Counted from the stretch's first letter, positions 28,669 to 36,989 are shown. The stretch is 64,000 bases of DNA from Spirochaetota bacterium (GCA_025457915.1 JALOTL010000001.1:227022-291021); one strand, 5' to 3'. Made by a program: numbers and translations. The notes: generated by a model not told the origin, from the letters alone.

Positions 28669-29145
28669 TCAATGGCCTTTTATTATTTTTCGAACTTCTC
28701 CCCAGTCGTTTATCAGATACTCATTTCCGTTTATTTTAACATTGGCCAGACCGGCTGAAAAATCACCGGCTGAAGTGAATTGCGGACAAATAACAAAACA
28801 TCCATTAGTATTTATGTATCCCCATAGATTTCTTCCTTTTTCTGTTACCATGACAGCCGCGAGACAATAAGAGAAATCATGAGCGTTTGCGAACTGTGCA
28901 GAGACAACAAAATTTCCTTTTTTATTTATATAGCCGTATTTCCCGCATGTTTTCACCCGCGCAAGATTATCGCAGAAATTGTAAGCTTCATCAAATATCG
29001 GTGGTATCATGCATCTGCCTGAATCGTTTATGTAACCCCATTTCCCATTTTTATTTTGTAAAGGTTGTAAGACGGAATCATTGCTTGAGACAGATTCAAC
29101 ACCAATAAAAATCAATCCAACAATTATAAAACACTTGGCGATCAT
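28669..29145 (-). CDS. WG-repeat exported protein
   Basis: 158 residues with a signal sequence (MIAKCFIIVGLIFIGVESVSS) and three to four WG repeats: GKWGYINDSGRCMIPPIFDE, GKYGYINKKGNFVVSAQFAN, LWGYINTNGCFVICPQFTSA and a degenerate last unit. AAGGAGG precedes the ATG by 7 bases. WG repeats form beta-rich surfaces for binding; no enzyme signature is seen. Probably periplasmic. Confidence 0.82.
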   Translation of the reverse strand: MIAKCFIIVGLIFIGVESVSSNDSVLQPLQNKNGKWGYINDSGRCMIPPIFDEAYNFCDNLARVKTCGKYGYINKKGNFVVSAQFANAHDFSYCLAAVMVTEKGRNLWGYINTNGCFVICPQFTSAGDFSAGLANVKINGNEYLINDWGEVRKIIKGH

Positions 29146-29312
29146 AAAGGTGCCTCCTTGGTCAAGTTGTTAAACGGTAAAAACAAATTTGATAAAAGGC
29201 GTTTTTTTTTCGTTGCATTAATATCACCAAAATCGTCAGGATATAGAGGCGCATAGCTGGATGATCTGAATTATAGAAATTTGTATTATGCCTGTACGTA
29301 TTCATAACAGTA

Positions 29313-29651
29313 TTAATGATCGCAGACGTTTGACCCTGCATTTAATTGCCCCCAAAGAAAATCCTCGACAATATTAATTGGATTGCCTGCCAGGGCTCCG
29401 GTCACAACTTTGATGTCGTTTTCTTTGAAAATTTTTATTGCCTGTGAACCCATGCCGCCGGTGATTACACATTTTACGCCCTTTCCGGCGAGCCAGCTCG
29501 GCAGCATACCTGGTTCATGAGAAGGAGAATCAAAATATGAAATGGAAAGAATTGTTTTTTTACTCTCATCAATAAGGAATATGGCAAATTTTTCACAATG
29601 CCCGAAGTGCTGGCTGAGAATGCAACCGGTAATGGGAACTGCAATTATCAT
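29313..29651 (-). CDS. NifX/NifB-C-terminal-like (dinitrogenase FeMo-cofactor-binding family) protein
   Basis: 112 residues. The N-terminal IIAVPITGCILSQHFGHCEKFAIFLID shows the usual HFG(H)C metal-binding region, and CVITGGMGSQAIKIFKENDI plus ALAGNPINIVEDFL complete the fold. Members bind Fe-S-Mo clusters; relatives in sulfate reducers are the orange (Mo-Cu-S) proteins. AAGGAG precedes the ATG, and the start overlaps the upstream gene's stop by 4 bases. It is the last gene of the minus-strand Mrp/MinD cluster. Confidence 0.86.
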   Translation of the reverse strand: MIIAVPITGCILSQHFGHCEKFAIFLIDESKKTILSISYFDSPSHEPGMLPSWLAGKGVKCVITGGMGSQAIKIFKENDIKVVTGALAGNPINIVEDFLWGQLNAGSNVCDH

Positions 29652-30082
29652 TTTTTCACTCCTTTTATATTTTTTTTAAACTCCGTTTTTTTCATTACTG
29701 AGATTATATGAAATGTGGCTTCATTAATGTTTGTCATATTTGCATCTTTTTCGCGCACTTTCAAAACACTGTTGTTGATTAAATGGGAATGGAAGAAATA
29801 CGCTATAAAGTGAACACTTGAACGTCCGTATTGTTTAATAAGCGCAAGAAGAACGGCAATTATACCGGATGAACCGATGCCGGTCGGACATCCGCAACTG
29901 CCGCAAAATGGACAGGAGCTGTTGAGAACAATAGCTCCGGTAAAAATAGACCACAACGCAAAAAAGCGAATTATTGCATTACCAACGGCACTTTTAAAAT
30001 TAATTTTTTTTACTGCCTCATAAACCGTTGGATTGTATTCAGTCATGTAGTCATGGCATAATCTTAATGATGACTTACTCAT
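29648..30082 (-). CDS. Cys-rich membrane protein of unknown function in the NifX/Mrp cluster
   Basis: 144 residues. A hydrophobic segment (NAIIRFFALWSIFTGAIVL) leads into a dense cysteine motif, SSCPFCGSCGCPTGIGSSG (CxxCxxCxC), and a second hydrophobic segment (IIAVLLALIKQYG). GGAG lies 7 bases before the ATG. I do not recognise the family. The position between Mrp and NifX and the cysteine cluster suggest metal or Fe-S binding at the membrane. This is inference only. Confidence 0.6.
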   Translation of the reverse strand: MSKSSLRLCHDYMTEYNPTVYEAVKKINFKSAVGNAIIRFFALWSIFTGAIVLNSSCPFCGSCGCPTGIGSSGIIAVLLALIKQYGRSSVHFIAYFFHSHLINNSVLKVREKDANMTNINEATFHIISVMKKTEFKKNIKGVKK

Positions 30083-30101
30083 TCAAAATCTCCATTATTC
30101 A

Positions 30102-30986
30102 TCAAAAATTTCCTTTTTTGCTTTGCAATGAATCAGCAATATCCGAAAAAACTCGTTGTGCAGTCGTTGTGATGCCAGCCCCATCATTGTAGAATGGAGT
30201 CCCCGCATCGCTTTTTTCAACAATTCCAATATCAATAGGGATTGAACCGAGAAATGGAACATTCATGTCAAGCGCCATGTTCCGGCCACCGCCGCTTTTA
30301 AAGATTTGGGATTCGTTTCCGCAATGCGGGCATATAAAACCACTCATGTTTTCTATCACGCCGATCACCGGCATGTTAAGCTGGCGGCAGAAAGTGATTG
30401 ATTTGCGCACATCGACAAGTGCCACATCCTGTGGCGTTGTAACTATCACGGCTCCCTCTGGCTTTTCCATCAACTGGCATACGGAAAGCGGTTCATCGCC
30501 GGTACCCGGAGGAGAATCGACGATCAGATAATCCAGATTGCCCCAGAGAACATCTTTTAAAAACTGTTTGATGATGCCGTATTTTAAAGGACCGCGCCAG
30601 ATTACGGCGTCGTCCGTTTCGGAAAGCATAAATCCGACCGACATTACTTTTAGAAAATCATCATATTCAACCGGCAATATCTTGCCGTCATCTGTACCGA
30701 ATAATTTTGAATTCTCGAGCCCGAGGAGTTTGGGGACGCTCGGCCCGTGAATATCTATATCCAGCAGCCCGGTTTTAAACTTTTTTCTGGCAAGGGAAAC
30801 CGCCAGGTTTACGGCCACGGTGCTCTTTCCTACGCCGCCTTTACCCGAGAGGACGACGATCTTATGAGCGATTCTGGACATGTTATCTTTAAGGGCCTGG
30901 TTTTCCTCGGCGTCTTTGACTGCCTTGACTGTATCGATGGGATTTGCTTCAAAGAGTGTCCCATTTTTGTCCTTTTTATTAAACAT
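30102..30986 (-). CDS. mrp: Mrp/NBP35 (ApbC) P-loop ATPase
   Basis: 294 residues. The deviant Walker A VLSGKGGVGKSTVAVNLA (about 46-63), LLDIDIHGPSVPKLLG, and a C-terminal GFICPHCGNESQIF with the CxxC that holds a bridging [4Fe-4S] cluster define the ApbC/Nbp35 family. These proteins assemble and transfer Fe-S clusters. AAGGAG precedes the ATG. In this cluster it is a natural partner of the NifX-like proteins. It starts 78 bases after the MinD-ferredoxin gene at 31065. Confidence 0.92.
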   Translation of the reverse strand: MFNKKDKNGTLFEANPIDTVKAVKDAEENQALKDNMSRIAHKIVVLSGKGGVGKSTVAVNLAVSLARKKFKTGLLDIDIHGPSVPKLLGLENSKLFGTDDGKILPVEYDDFLKVMSVGFMLSETDDAVIWRGPLKYGIIKQFLKDVLWGNLDYLIVDSPPGTGDEPLSVCQLMEKPEGAVIVTTPQDVALVDVRKSITFCRQLNMPVIGVIENMSGFICPHCGNESQIFKSGGGRNMALDMNVPFLGSIPIDIGIVEKSDAGTPFYNDGAGITTTAQRVFSDIADSLQSKKGNF

Positions 30987-31064
30987 AATTTTTTCTCCTT
31001 AAAATTCATTCTCAGTATTCTATATGGTATTTCACCCGCCTTTTTTCATTGATTCAGAAATTAG

Positions 31065-31928
31065 TCAGAAAACTGCATCGGATACCTCCTCCCATAATTT
31101 TGTAATTGCAGCTGCAGCAGGGCCATTTGAATACTCAACCACGCTTTTTCCCGCAATTTGGGCATGGATGACATCGATGTCATACGGAATTTCCATAAGC
31201 ATTTGAACATCATTCGTTCTGCATAATTCATTAATTTCATGTTTTTTTTCGCAGTTTATGTCTGCTTTGTTTACGCAGACGGAAGTTTGAACACGGAAAT
31301 GACGTGTAAGTTCAAGGATTCGATTGAGATCGTGAATCCCCGCGACCGTCGGCTCGGTGACGATAAGCACATGAGTCGCTCCGGTTATGGTCGCAATAAC
31401 CGGGCACCCTGTACCCGGTGAACCATCGACAATAATAAGGTTATGGCTTTTCTTGTAGGCAATCTCCCGGGCCTTTTGCCTGAGAATCGTCACAAGCTTA
31501 CCCGAATTCCCCTCTGCGATGCCGAGCTTTGCTCGCACCAGGGGACCGTATGGAGTCTTTGATATGTACCATCTGCCGGAGATATGATCATTCATTTCAA
31601 TGGATTTACTGGGACAAAAAAATGCACAAACCCCGCAACCCTCACAGGAGAGGTCATCAACTTTATATAAGTCATGTATGGCATTAAAACGGCAGTAGGA
31701 AACGCACAACCCGCATCTATTGCAGCTTTCTGCATCAATTAATGCTTTTTTCCCGCCGATAAACTCGCCTGACTCGATTATTGTATCATTCAAAACAAGA
31801 TGAAGATCCGCTGCATCGACGTCGCAATCAGCCATGACTTTGTTTACCGCAAGAAAGGAGAACGCAGCGGCGATGCTCGTCTTACCCGTGCCGCCCTTTC
31901 CGCTGATTACTACAAGTTCTTTTATCAT
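31065..31928 (-). CDS. MinD-superfamily ATPase with inserted ferredoxin domain (ORP-type), second copy
   Basis: 287 residues. Deviant Walker A ISGKGGTGKTSIAAAF is near the N-terminus. An inserted 2[4Fe-4S] ferredoxin occupies about 60-110 (CNRCGLCVSYCRFNAI and CEGCGVCAFFCPSKSI), and VDGSPGTGCPVIATITGATH is switch II. The fold couples ATP hydrolysis to Fe-S chemistry. It overlaps the paired paralogue by 4 bases (31925-31928). Two such adjacent ATPases are characteristic of anaerobe-specific orange-protein clusters. Confidence 0.9.
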   Translation of the reverse strand: MIKELVVISGKGGTGKTSIAAAFSFLAVNKVMADCDVDAADLHLVLNDTIIESGEFIGGKKALIDAESCNRCGLCVSYCRFNAIHDLYKVDDLSCEGCGVCAFFCPSKSIEMNDHISGRWYISKTPYGPLVRAKLGIAEGNSGKLVTILRQKAREIAYKKSHNLIIVDGSPGTGCPVIATITGATHVLIVTEPTVAGIHDLNRILELTRHFRVQTSVCVNKADINCEKKHEINELCRTNDVQMLMEIPYDIDVIHAQIAGKSVVEYSNGPAAAAITKLWEEVSDAVF

Positions 31929-32785
31929 AGTGATACGTCCGCAGCTGTTTTTTCCATGATATGGTTTACAATACGATCAAACTCATTCGAATAATTGTCC
32001 AGTATGTATGATGAGCAATCTCCCCTGGAATATTCCTCGGCGATTCGTTTGATGTTTGATATACGGGCGAGAATCTCAATGTCATTTTTTTTGCAATACT
32101 TTTCGACATCATCATTCCCGATTCCAGCTCTATTGATGACAACTCCAAAAGGAAGAGAAAGCGCTTTCGCCATGTTAACGGCAAGGCGGAGGTCATTCAG
32201 GCCGAACGGTGTTGGTTCGGTTACGAGCACAAGGAAATCACACCCCCTTACGGATTCGATGACCGGACATGATGTTCCCGGCGGGCAGTCGATGATTCGC
32301 ACATCGGCGTCGTGATGCAATTTTTTCATGTCTTTGATGAGAGGCGGAGACATGTGCGCGCTGATGTTGAGACGGCCGCCTGCAAAGTCTATACCGTGTG
32401 CGGAACCGCTTTCAATAACTCCGATCTTCTTTGGTATTTCGATTATCGCCTTTTCCGGGCAGACGTGAAAACACCCTCCGCATGAGTGGCACATGTCAGC
32501 AAGAACAAGCGGTTCACCCTTGATGATGGCGATGGCGTTATACGCGCATATTCGTTCGCACTCGCCGCAGCCCGTGCATAAAACATGGTCAATCGACGGT
32601 ATCAGCACTGAAAAATTTTCTGTTTTTGCAATAGGCGCCCTGAGGAAAAGATTGACGTTGGGCTCCTCGACATCGCAGTCGAGAAGGGCTATGCTTGAAC
32701 CGCCCAGTGACATATACAATGCGAGGGAAACAGATACGGTTGTTTTCCCCGTACCGCCCTTACCGCTAGCCACTGCAATATTCAT
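31925..32785 (-). CDS. MinD-superfamily ATPase with inserted ferredoxin domain (ORP-type), first copy
   Basis: 286 residues. Walker A is ASGKGGTGKTTVSVSLAL, the ferredoxin insert is CTGCGECERICAYNAI plus CHSCGGCFHVCPEKAI (about 70-115), and IDCPPGTSCPVIESVRG and VTEPTPFGLNDLRLAV follow. It is paralogous to the next gene and overlaps it by 4 bases, suggesting a heterodimer made in equal amounts. GAGGAAATGG precedes the ATG. Confidence 0.9.
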   Translation of the reverse strand: MNIAVASGKGGTGKTTVSVSLALYMSLGGSSIALLDCDVEEPNVNLFLRAPIAKTENFSVLIPSIDHVLCTGCGECERICAYNAIAIIKGEPLVLADMCHSCGGCFHVCPEKAIIEIPKKIGVIESGSAHGIDFAGGRLNISAHMSPPLIKDMKKLHHDADVRIIDCPPGTSCPVIESVRGCDFLVLVTEPTPFGLNDLRLAVNMAKALSLPFGVVINRAGIGNDDVEKYCKKNDIEILARISNIKRIAEEYSRGDCSSYILDNYSNEFDRIVNHIMEKTAADVSL

Positions 32786-32797
32786 TCCATTTCCTCA

Positions 32798-33640
32798 TTA
32801 AAACTCGAACATCGCACCTACTGAGGCGATCGCAAACTTGTTTTTAAATTCCGCAGCAAAACGACAGGCGGTTTTAAAACCCGTGCAGTGTGATACCGCA
32901 ATTGTATTTACCCTGTGCCATTTCAGTGCATCTATTGTACGTTCGATATAGACATCCGGAGCGCTTTCCAGATGGGTCCCTCCGATAACCGCATGGATCA
33001 TATGGTGGCTGAGATGCTCCGACGAATCATACAATATTTCGATGATGCCTGCGTGGGCACACCCCAATAGTACCACGGGCCCTGATTCTGTTTCTACAAT
33101 AACAGTGAGATCATCACTAAACTTGTCGTCGAGTAATTCATTGTTTTTCTTCTGTTTCAGTCTTAAGTCCCATGATTTCCATTCTGGTGGATGCTTTATT
33201 TCGGTGATCGCTGAAATTGTTTTGGTGATTTTTGTTAATCCTATGACATCTTGAAAAACGGCTCCGGCCTTTTCATATTCTTCCCTGGACGCCCTCATGC
33301 CGATGGGAATTTCAATCTGGTCGTTTCCGGTCGGCATAAGCGCACGTTTGTCGTTAAAGGCGTCGGGATGAAGAAATACTGGCGTTTTATCTCGGCGGTT
33401 CTGCAATACAGCAAGCAGACCGCCGGTATGGTCGTAATGCCCGTGGCTGAGGATTACACGCTGAATGGCGTTTATATCCTTTCCCATGGTTTTAAGATTG
33501 TTGACGATGCCAAACCCCTGCCCGGTATCGAAAAGTGTTGTATCCTCATTTTCAATGAGAATTGACAGACCATGCTCGGCAATGAGGGGAAATGGAACAT
33601 GTACGCTGTTTTCACAAATTATGGTTATTTTTGTCTTCAT
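32798..33640 (-). CDS. MBL-fold metallo-hydrolase
   Basis: 280 residues. The metal site is VILSHGHYDHTGGLLAVLQ (HxHxDH), with further ligands in LLGCAHAGIIEI, GGTHLESAPD and AVSHCTGFKTAC. The layout matches the MBL branch annotated near dihydropteridine/RFA-P synthases, which are frequent in anaerobes. The substrate is unknown. It is 12 bases upstream of the MinD-ferredoxin pair. AAGGAA lies before the ATG. Confidence 0.85.
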   Translation of the reverse strand: MKTKITIICENSVHVPFPLIAEHGLSILIENEDTTLFDTGQGFGIVNNLKTMGKDINAIQRVILSHGHYDHTGGLLAVLQNRRDKTPVFLHPDAFNDKRALMPTGNDQIEIPIGMRASREEYEKAGAVFQDVIGLTKITKTISAITEIKHPPEWKSWDLRLKQKKNNELLDDKFSDDLTVIVETESGPVVLLGCAHAGIIEILYDSSEHLSHHMIHAVIGGTHLESAPDVYIERTIDALKWHRVNTIAVSHCTGFKTACRFAAEFKNKFAIASVGAMFEF

Positions 33641-33678
33641 GAAATCATTCCTTAGTAATATAAGTGCGTGAAATTAAT

Positions 33679-33721
33679 GCTGTTCCTCCGGGCAGATGAC
33701 AAGTATACCAGGAAGAACAGC
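33679..33721 (-). other. Intercistronic hairpin in the ORP-like operon
   Basis: GCTGTTCCTCC (33679-33689) and GGAAGAACAGC (33711-33721) pair over 11 bases, with one position that becomes a G-U pair only in the minus-strand transcript. There is no U-run after it, so it is more likely a processing or stability hairpin between the DUF5320 and MBL cistrons than a terminator. Confidence 0.5.
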
Positions 33722-33747
33722 GGAGATATTATGGTTTATAGAATCAA

Positions 33748-34083
33748 TCACTCATTTGTCTCGATTTTCATTAGACGTGCTTTGACGTCTTCCAGGGCTT
33801 TTGTAAAAAATTCAGATTGAATTTTCAGAAGATTCACCTCTTCCTCATTCATATTACCTGTCGAACCGCTTGAAACAATGGTTCTGAAACGCATCCAACC
33901 TGGCAATCCGATTGCCTGGAACCAGTGGCGAAAACCATGTCTTCGGCCGCAGCAACCTGTCCCGCCGAAACGGCCTTCTCCGGCATCACCATATCCGGTG
34001 GAAGTATTCCTCCCGCAGTACCCGGCTCCTCGGCCAGTCATTGACCCCATACCCATGGGACCAGTTTTATCTCTTCGTGGCAT
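33748..34083 (-). CDS. DUF5320-like Gly-rich small protein
   Basis: 111 residues starting MPRRDKTGPMGMGSMTGRGAGYC, a Gly/Met/Arg-rich N-terminus typical of DUF5320 proteins found with NifX/Mrp genes. It has a GCCGRRHGFRHWF segment and ends in a short coiled coil (NLLKIQSEFFTKALEDVKARL). AAGGAG is before the ATG. Function unknown; the association with this cluster is well kept across anaerobes. Confidence 0.75.
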   Translation of the reverse strand: MPRRDKTGPMGMGSMTGRGAGYCGRNTSTGYGDAGEGRFGGTGCCGRRHGFRHWFQAIGLPGWMRFRTIVSSGSTGNMNEEEVNLLKIQSEFFTKALEDVKARLMKIETNE

Positions 34084-34111
34084 TGTTTTAACTCCTTAAA
34101 ATAATCTTGTT

Positions 34112-34561
34112 TTAATATTGTGCTGTCGCTCTTTGACCACTCCACTTGGGAACCCCCAGTTCATCTCGTAAAACAAGCAGCTTGCCGTTCTTTTTTATGA
34201 CGGAGGCTATTATTACATATTCTCCATTGTGTTTCACTTTTGATCCGGTTATTTCGACTTTGTCATTTTTATATATTTTAATTTCCTGTTTTTCAATATA
34301 ACAGGTTGGACCAAGGTGAACCGTGATATTATCGTTCCCGGTTTTAACCCTGAGGTGAATGCCGCAAAAAGGACCTGTTTTTAAAGTGGTTTTAATTATA
34401 TCCGTCACTTCAGCTTTTATTGTCACAACGGTTGCTGGATTAAAATTATTTCCTTCCTTTATGCCCGCCATTCTTCCTTTGCCTTGTTGTGAATTTGAAA
34501 CTCCAAATGGTATGAGGAGAAAGATGATAATGATCCAAATTGTTCTGATAAAAAAATTCAT
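34112..34561 (-). CDS. Exported OB-fold-like protein of unknown function
   Basis: 149 residues from ATG 34561 (GGAGG 8 bases upstream); the track uses a GTG 9 bases earlier. A signal peptide (FIRTIWIIIIFLLIPFGVSNS) precedes a beta-rich domain of about 100 residues (VTIKAEVTDIIKTT, CGIHLRVKTGNDNITVHLG, KNDKVEITGSKVKHNGEYVI) that reads like an OB-fold. Probably periplasmic, although its neighbours are cytoplasmic Fe-S proteins. The role is unknown. Confidence 0.65.
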   Translation of the reverse strand: MNFFIRTIWIIIIFLLIPFGVSNSQQGKGRMAGIKEGNNFNPATVVTIKAEVTDIIKTTLKTGPFCGIHLRVKTGNDNITVHLGPTCYIEKQEIKIYKNDKVEITGSKVKHNGEYVIIASVIKKNGKLLVLRDELGVPKWSGQRATAQY

Positions 34562-34622
34562 GAGATGCACCTCCGGAAAATTTATTCAATGAAATTAGTA
34601 AAAGAATAATTGATCAGTAATA

Positions 34623-34988
34623 TTAAGATTGCCCATGACCTTCTAAATTGTCTCCTGATGTCTTTTTCAATATGCCTGATTGATATTTTCCAATGGCATC
34701 CTTCACTGTTCCCTTTACCCCGGTAAAAACATCAATATCAGCGGCTGCTAAAGCGGAATATGCTTTGGTGCCTACATTGCCGGTAATGAGCGATTTTATG
34801 CCGGAATTTATCACAGTTTTTACCGCCTGAATGCCGGCGCCTTGAATTGAATCAAGGCCCTGGGAATTTTCTATAAAATCAAATTCCTCGGAATCAAGGT
34901 CATAAATGATGAAACCTTTCGCACGTCCGAAACGATCATCTACTGATGATGAAAGGTCCCGGCCGTCACTTGTTATCGCTATTTTCAT
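34623..34988 (-). CDS. NifX/NifB-C-terminal-like protein
   Basis: 121 residues from ATG 34988 (AGGAAAAG upstream). The track start at 35147 is wrong because it runs out of frame through the previous gene. MKIAITSDGRDLSSSVDDRFGRAKGFIIYD is a standard start for this family, followed by LITGNVGTKAYSALAAADIDVFTG and VKDAIGKYQSGILKK. It overlaps the 3' end of the preceding NifX-like gene by 23 bases. Confidence 0.86.
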   Translation of the reverse strand: MKIAITSDGRDLSSSVDDRFGRAKGFIIYDLDSEEFDFIENSQGLDSIQGAGIQAVKTVINSGIKSLITGNVGTKAYSALAAADIDVFTGVKGTVKDAIGKYQSGILKKTSGDNLEGHGQS

Positions 34989-35409
34989 TCTTTTCCTCAT
35001 TAATTTTATTTTTATAAACCCGTTTTCTGCGGTTCTTTCCGGTACACCTGCCTCGACCCATTCCATGCCCGCATGCGGATGCTTCCGAATTTGAAGGATT
35101 GAGTGCGTCCTTGATGTAGAGATCGATGACATCGTCGATCTCACCATTTACCCATGAAATGAGGCGCATTCCAATTTCAGATATAACATGAGAAACAAAG
35201 CCGCTCACGGCGCTTCCGATTATCACGGAAACGCCGAGTTCTTTTAGTTTTTCAATCCTGAGCCGCTCACAATCGGCATGGACGTTCACGATCATCTTCT
35301 GACTGATCTCATTGTCCACGATTTCGAAAATTACGAATCTATTTGCGACATCAAGAAGAGGGGATATGCGATCTTGAAATACCGGTATTGCGACCAATTC
35401 GTTTTTCAT
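34966..35409 (-). CDS. NifX-like protein, first gene of the sigma-54 operon
   Basis: 147 residues from ATG 35409 (MKNELVAIPVFQDRISPLLD), chosen because the -24/-12 promoter puts +1 near 35411; the track uses ATG 35418, which would lie upstream of +1. The N-terminal about 100 residues are NifX-like (NRFVIFEIVDNEISQ, VIIGSAVSGFVSHVISEIGM). The C-terminal tail is Gly/Cys/Lys-rich (ACGHGMGRGRCTGKNRRKR). The HFG motif is replaced by LDVANRF. It is the first of ten leftward genes that end at 29313. Confidence 0.8.
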   Translation of the reverse strand: MKNELVAIPVFQDRISPLLDVANRFVIFEIVDNEISQKMIVNVHADCERLRIEKLKELGVSVIIGSAVSGFVSHVISEIGMRLISWVNGEIDDVIDLYIKDALNPSNSEASACGHGMGRGRCTGKNRRKRVYKNKINEEKNENSDNK

Positions 35410-35421
35410 ACTTATCATAGT

Positions 35422-35437
35422 TGCAAGGACCGTGCCA
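35422..35437 (-). promoter_or_regulatory. Sigma-54 (-24/-12) promoter of the ORP-like operon
   Basis: On the minus strand TGGCACG-gtcc-TTGCA matches the sigma-54 consensus exactly, with ten bases between the -24 GG and the -12 GC. The predicted +1 is G at about 35411, two bases before ATG 35409. The adjacent gene encodes a sigma-54 activator, which supports the call. Confidence 0.88.
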
Positions 35438-35618
35438 GACAGGAGGGAAGGATGTGATTATTTTAAAATAATCATAGGATTTGAGGGACTGGGATGAAAA
35501 AATGAAAAACAGGCAAATATAGTTTATAAATTACACATCAGCAGGAAAAAATAAATTAAAAATTTTAACAATGATCTTTGGATTTAACGGATAAAACCAT
35601 TCAATGCAAACAGAACTA

Positions 35619-35663
35619 CTGCAAAATGCAATGGCATGAAACAATTATCATTGCATTTTGCAA
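35619..35663. promoter_or_regulatory. Twin TTGCA-N3-TGCAA dyads, likely enhancer sites for the sigma-54 activator
   Basis: CTGCA-AAA-TGCAA (35619-35631) and TTGCA-TTT-TGCAA (35651-35663) are two 13-bp dyads with centres 32 bp apart, three helical turns. Together they also make a 14-bp inverted repeat. They lie about 190-220 bp upstream of the -24 element, a normal distance for an enhancer. The alternative is a terminator of the regulator gene, but no T run follows on the minus strand. Confidence 0.6.
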
Positions 35664-35666
35664 AAC

Positions 35667-36989
35667 TCATGACGCGGTATAATCAATATTATATTTTTTC
35701 ATCTTTCTCCAGAGAGTGGAGGTGTCGATGCCAAGATCCTGAGCTGCTTGTGTCCTGTTTCCTTCGTGCTTCTCCAGAGCCCTTGTGATATAAATATGCT
35801 CCATATCGGCAAGTGTCAATTTTGAATCAATGGGAAGACCGCCACTTCTGAGCTGGCGCGGGAGATGCACGTTTTGAATATATGATTCGCGGCACAACAC
35901 AAAAGAATGCTCAATTATGTTTTCCAGCTCACGAATATTTCCCGGGTAGTTATAATCCATAAGTACGTTCAACACATCATCGGAAACACCTTCGATATGT
36001 TTCCCCTTGAGAGCGTTGTACTTTTTTATAAAGTGGTTTACCAACAGCGGTATGTCTTCCCTGCGGTCAGAAAGGGGAGGTATTCTGAGGTTTATCACAT
36101 CGAGTCGATAAAAAAGGTCTTCTCGGAAGGCTCCCTTTTTTACTTCCTCTACAAGTAACTTATTAGTGGCGGCAATGACGCGGACATCGGCTTTTAACAT
36201 ACTGGTGCCGCCCAGGGGTTCGTATTCTTTTTCTTGTAAGAATCGGAGGAGTTTCGCCTGGATCGTCAGCGACAAATCGCCTATTTCATCGAGGAAAAGG
36301 GAACCACCCTCCGCAAGGAAAATTTTACCCGGCTTGTCTTTTTTCGCGTCGGTAAAAGCCCCGGCTTTATAGCCGAATAGCTCGGATTCGAGCAGATTAT
36401 CAGGAACAGCGGCGCAGTTGATGATTACGAGCGGTTTTAATTTCCTCGCGCTTAAAGAATGAATGGCGCGGGCGACAAGTTCCTTGCCGGTACCGCTGGG
36501 ACCTTCAATAAGTACAGAACTTTCACTTTCGGCGATGTCGGGTAATATCTGAAAGAGTTCGTGCATTTCCCTGTTTTTACTGATGATATCCTCAAAAGAG
36601 TAGTTTGACTCTATTTCCTTTCGAAGAGTTTCAATGACGGTCAAATCACGAAAAGTTTCAACGCCGCCTATTATATCCCCTTTTTCATCTTTGAGTAACG
36701 CCGTACTGATGCTGATGGGTACGCGGTCCCCTCTGGAATTTACAATATATATCGTTTTATTGATGATATTTCTGCCAGTTAACATTGTTTCTTTAAGAGC
36801 GCACGAGTGTTCGCAGATATTCGCATGGAACATCTCGAAGCACATTTTACCCAGTGCATCTTTCTCTACAGTCCCAAGAATCTCGCTGGCAGCCCTGTTC
36901 ATAGACATGATTTTGAAATTCATGTCTATTGTGAATACACCATCGGCGATGCTGTCGAGTATGATGCTTTTTATTTTTTGATCCGACAT
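35667..36989 (-). CDS. PAS-domain sigma-54-dependent activator (Fis-type HTH), ORP regulator-like
   Basis: 440 residues. A PAS domain fills about 1-115 (DGVFTIDMNFKIMSMNRAA; cysteines in KMCFEMFHANICEHSC may bind a redox or metal ligand). The AAA+ domain (about 135-365) has Walker A GPSGTGKELVARAIH, a loop-1 motif ESELFGYKAGAFTDAKK (GAFTDA instead of GAFTGA) and Walker B GGSLFLDEIGDLS. The C-terminus is a Fis-like HTH, NRTQAAQDLGIDTSTLWRKM. It is well placed to activate the sigma-54 promoter at 35422 and, by analogy with Desulfovibrio DVU2106, the divergent genes too. Confidence 0.92.
   Translation of the reverse strand: MSDQKIKSIILDSIADGVFTIDMNFKIMSMNRAASEILGTVEKDALGKMCFEMFHANICEHSCALKETMLTGRNIINKTIYIVNSRGDRVPISISTALLKDEKGDIIGGVETFRDLTVIETLRKEIESNYSFEDIISKNREMHELFQILPDIAESESSVLIEGPSGTGKELVARAIHSLSARKLKPLVIINCAAVPDNLLESELFGYKAGAFTDAKKDKPGKIFLAEGGSLFLDEIGDLSLTIQAKLLRFLQEKEYEPLGGTSMLKADVRVIAATNKLLVEEVKKGAFREDLFYRLDVINLRIPPLSDRREDIPLLVNHFIKKYNALKGKHIEGVSDDVLNVLMDYNYPGNIRELENIIEHSFVLCRESYIQNVHLPRQLRSGGLPIDSKLTLADMEHIYITRALEKHEGNRTQAAQDLGIDTSTLWRKMKKYNIDYTAS

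Noticed and set aside
34989-35147. N-terminal 53-residue extension of the NifX-like gene at 34623
   Set aside because: It runs through the preceding gene in another frame, while ATG 34988 has a good ribosome-binding site and the family's normal start.
35619-35663. Inverted repeat as an intrinsic terminator of the sigma-54 activator gene
   Set aside because: No T run follows in the minus-strand sense, and each arm is itself a dyad, which fits protein-binding sites better. It cannot be fully excluded.
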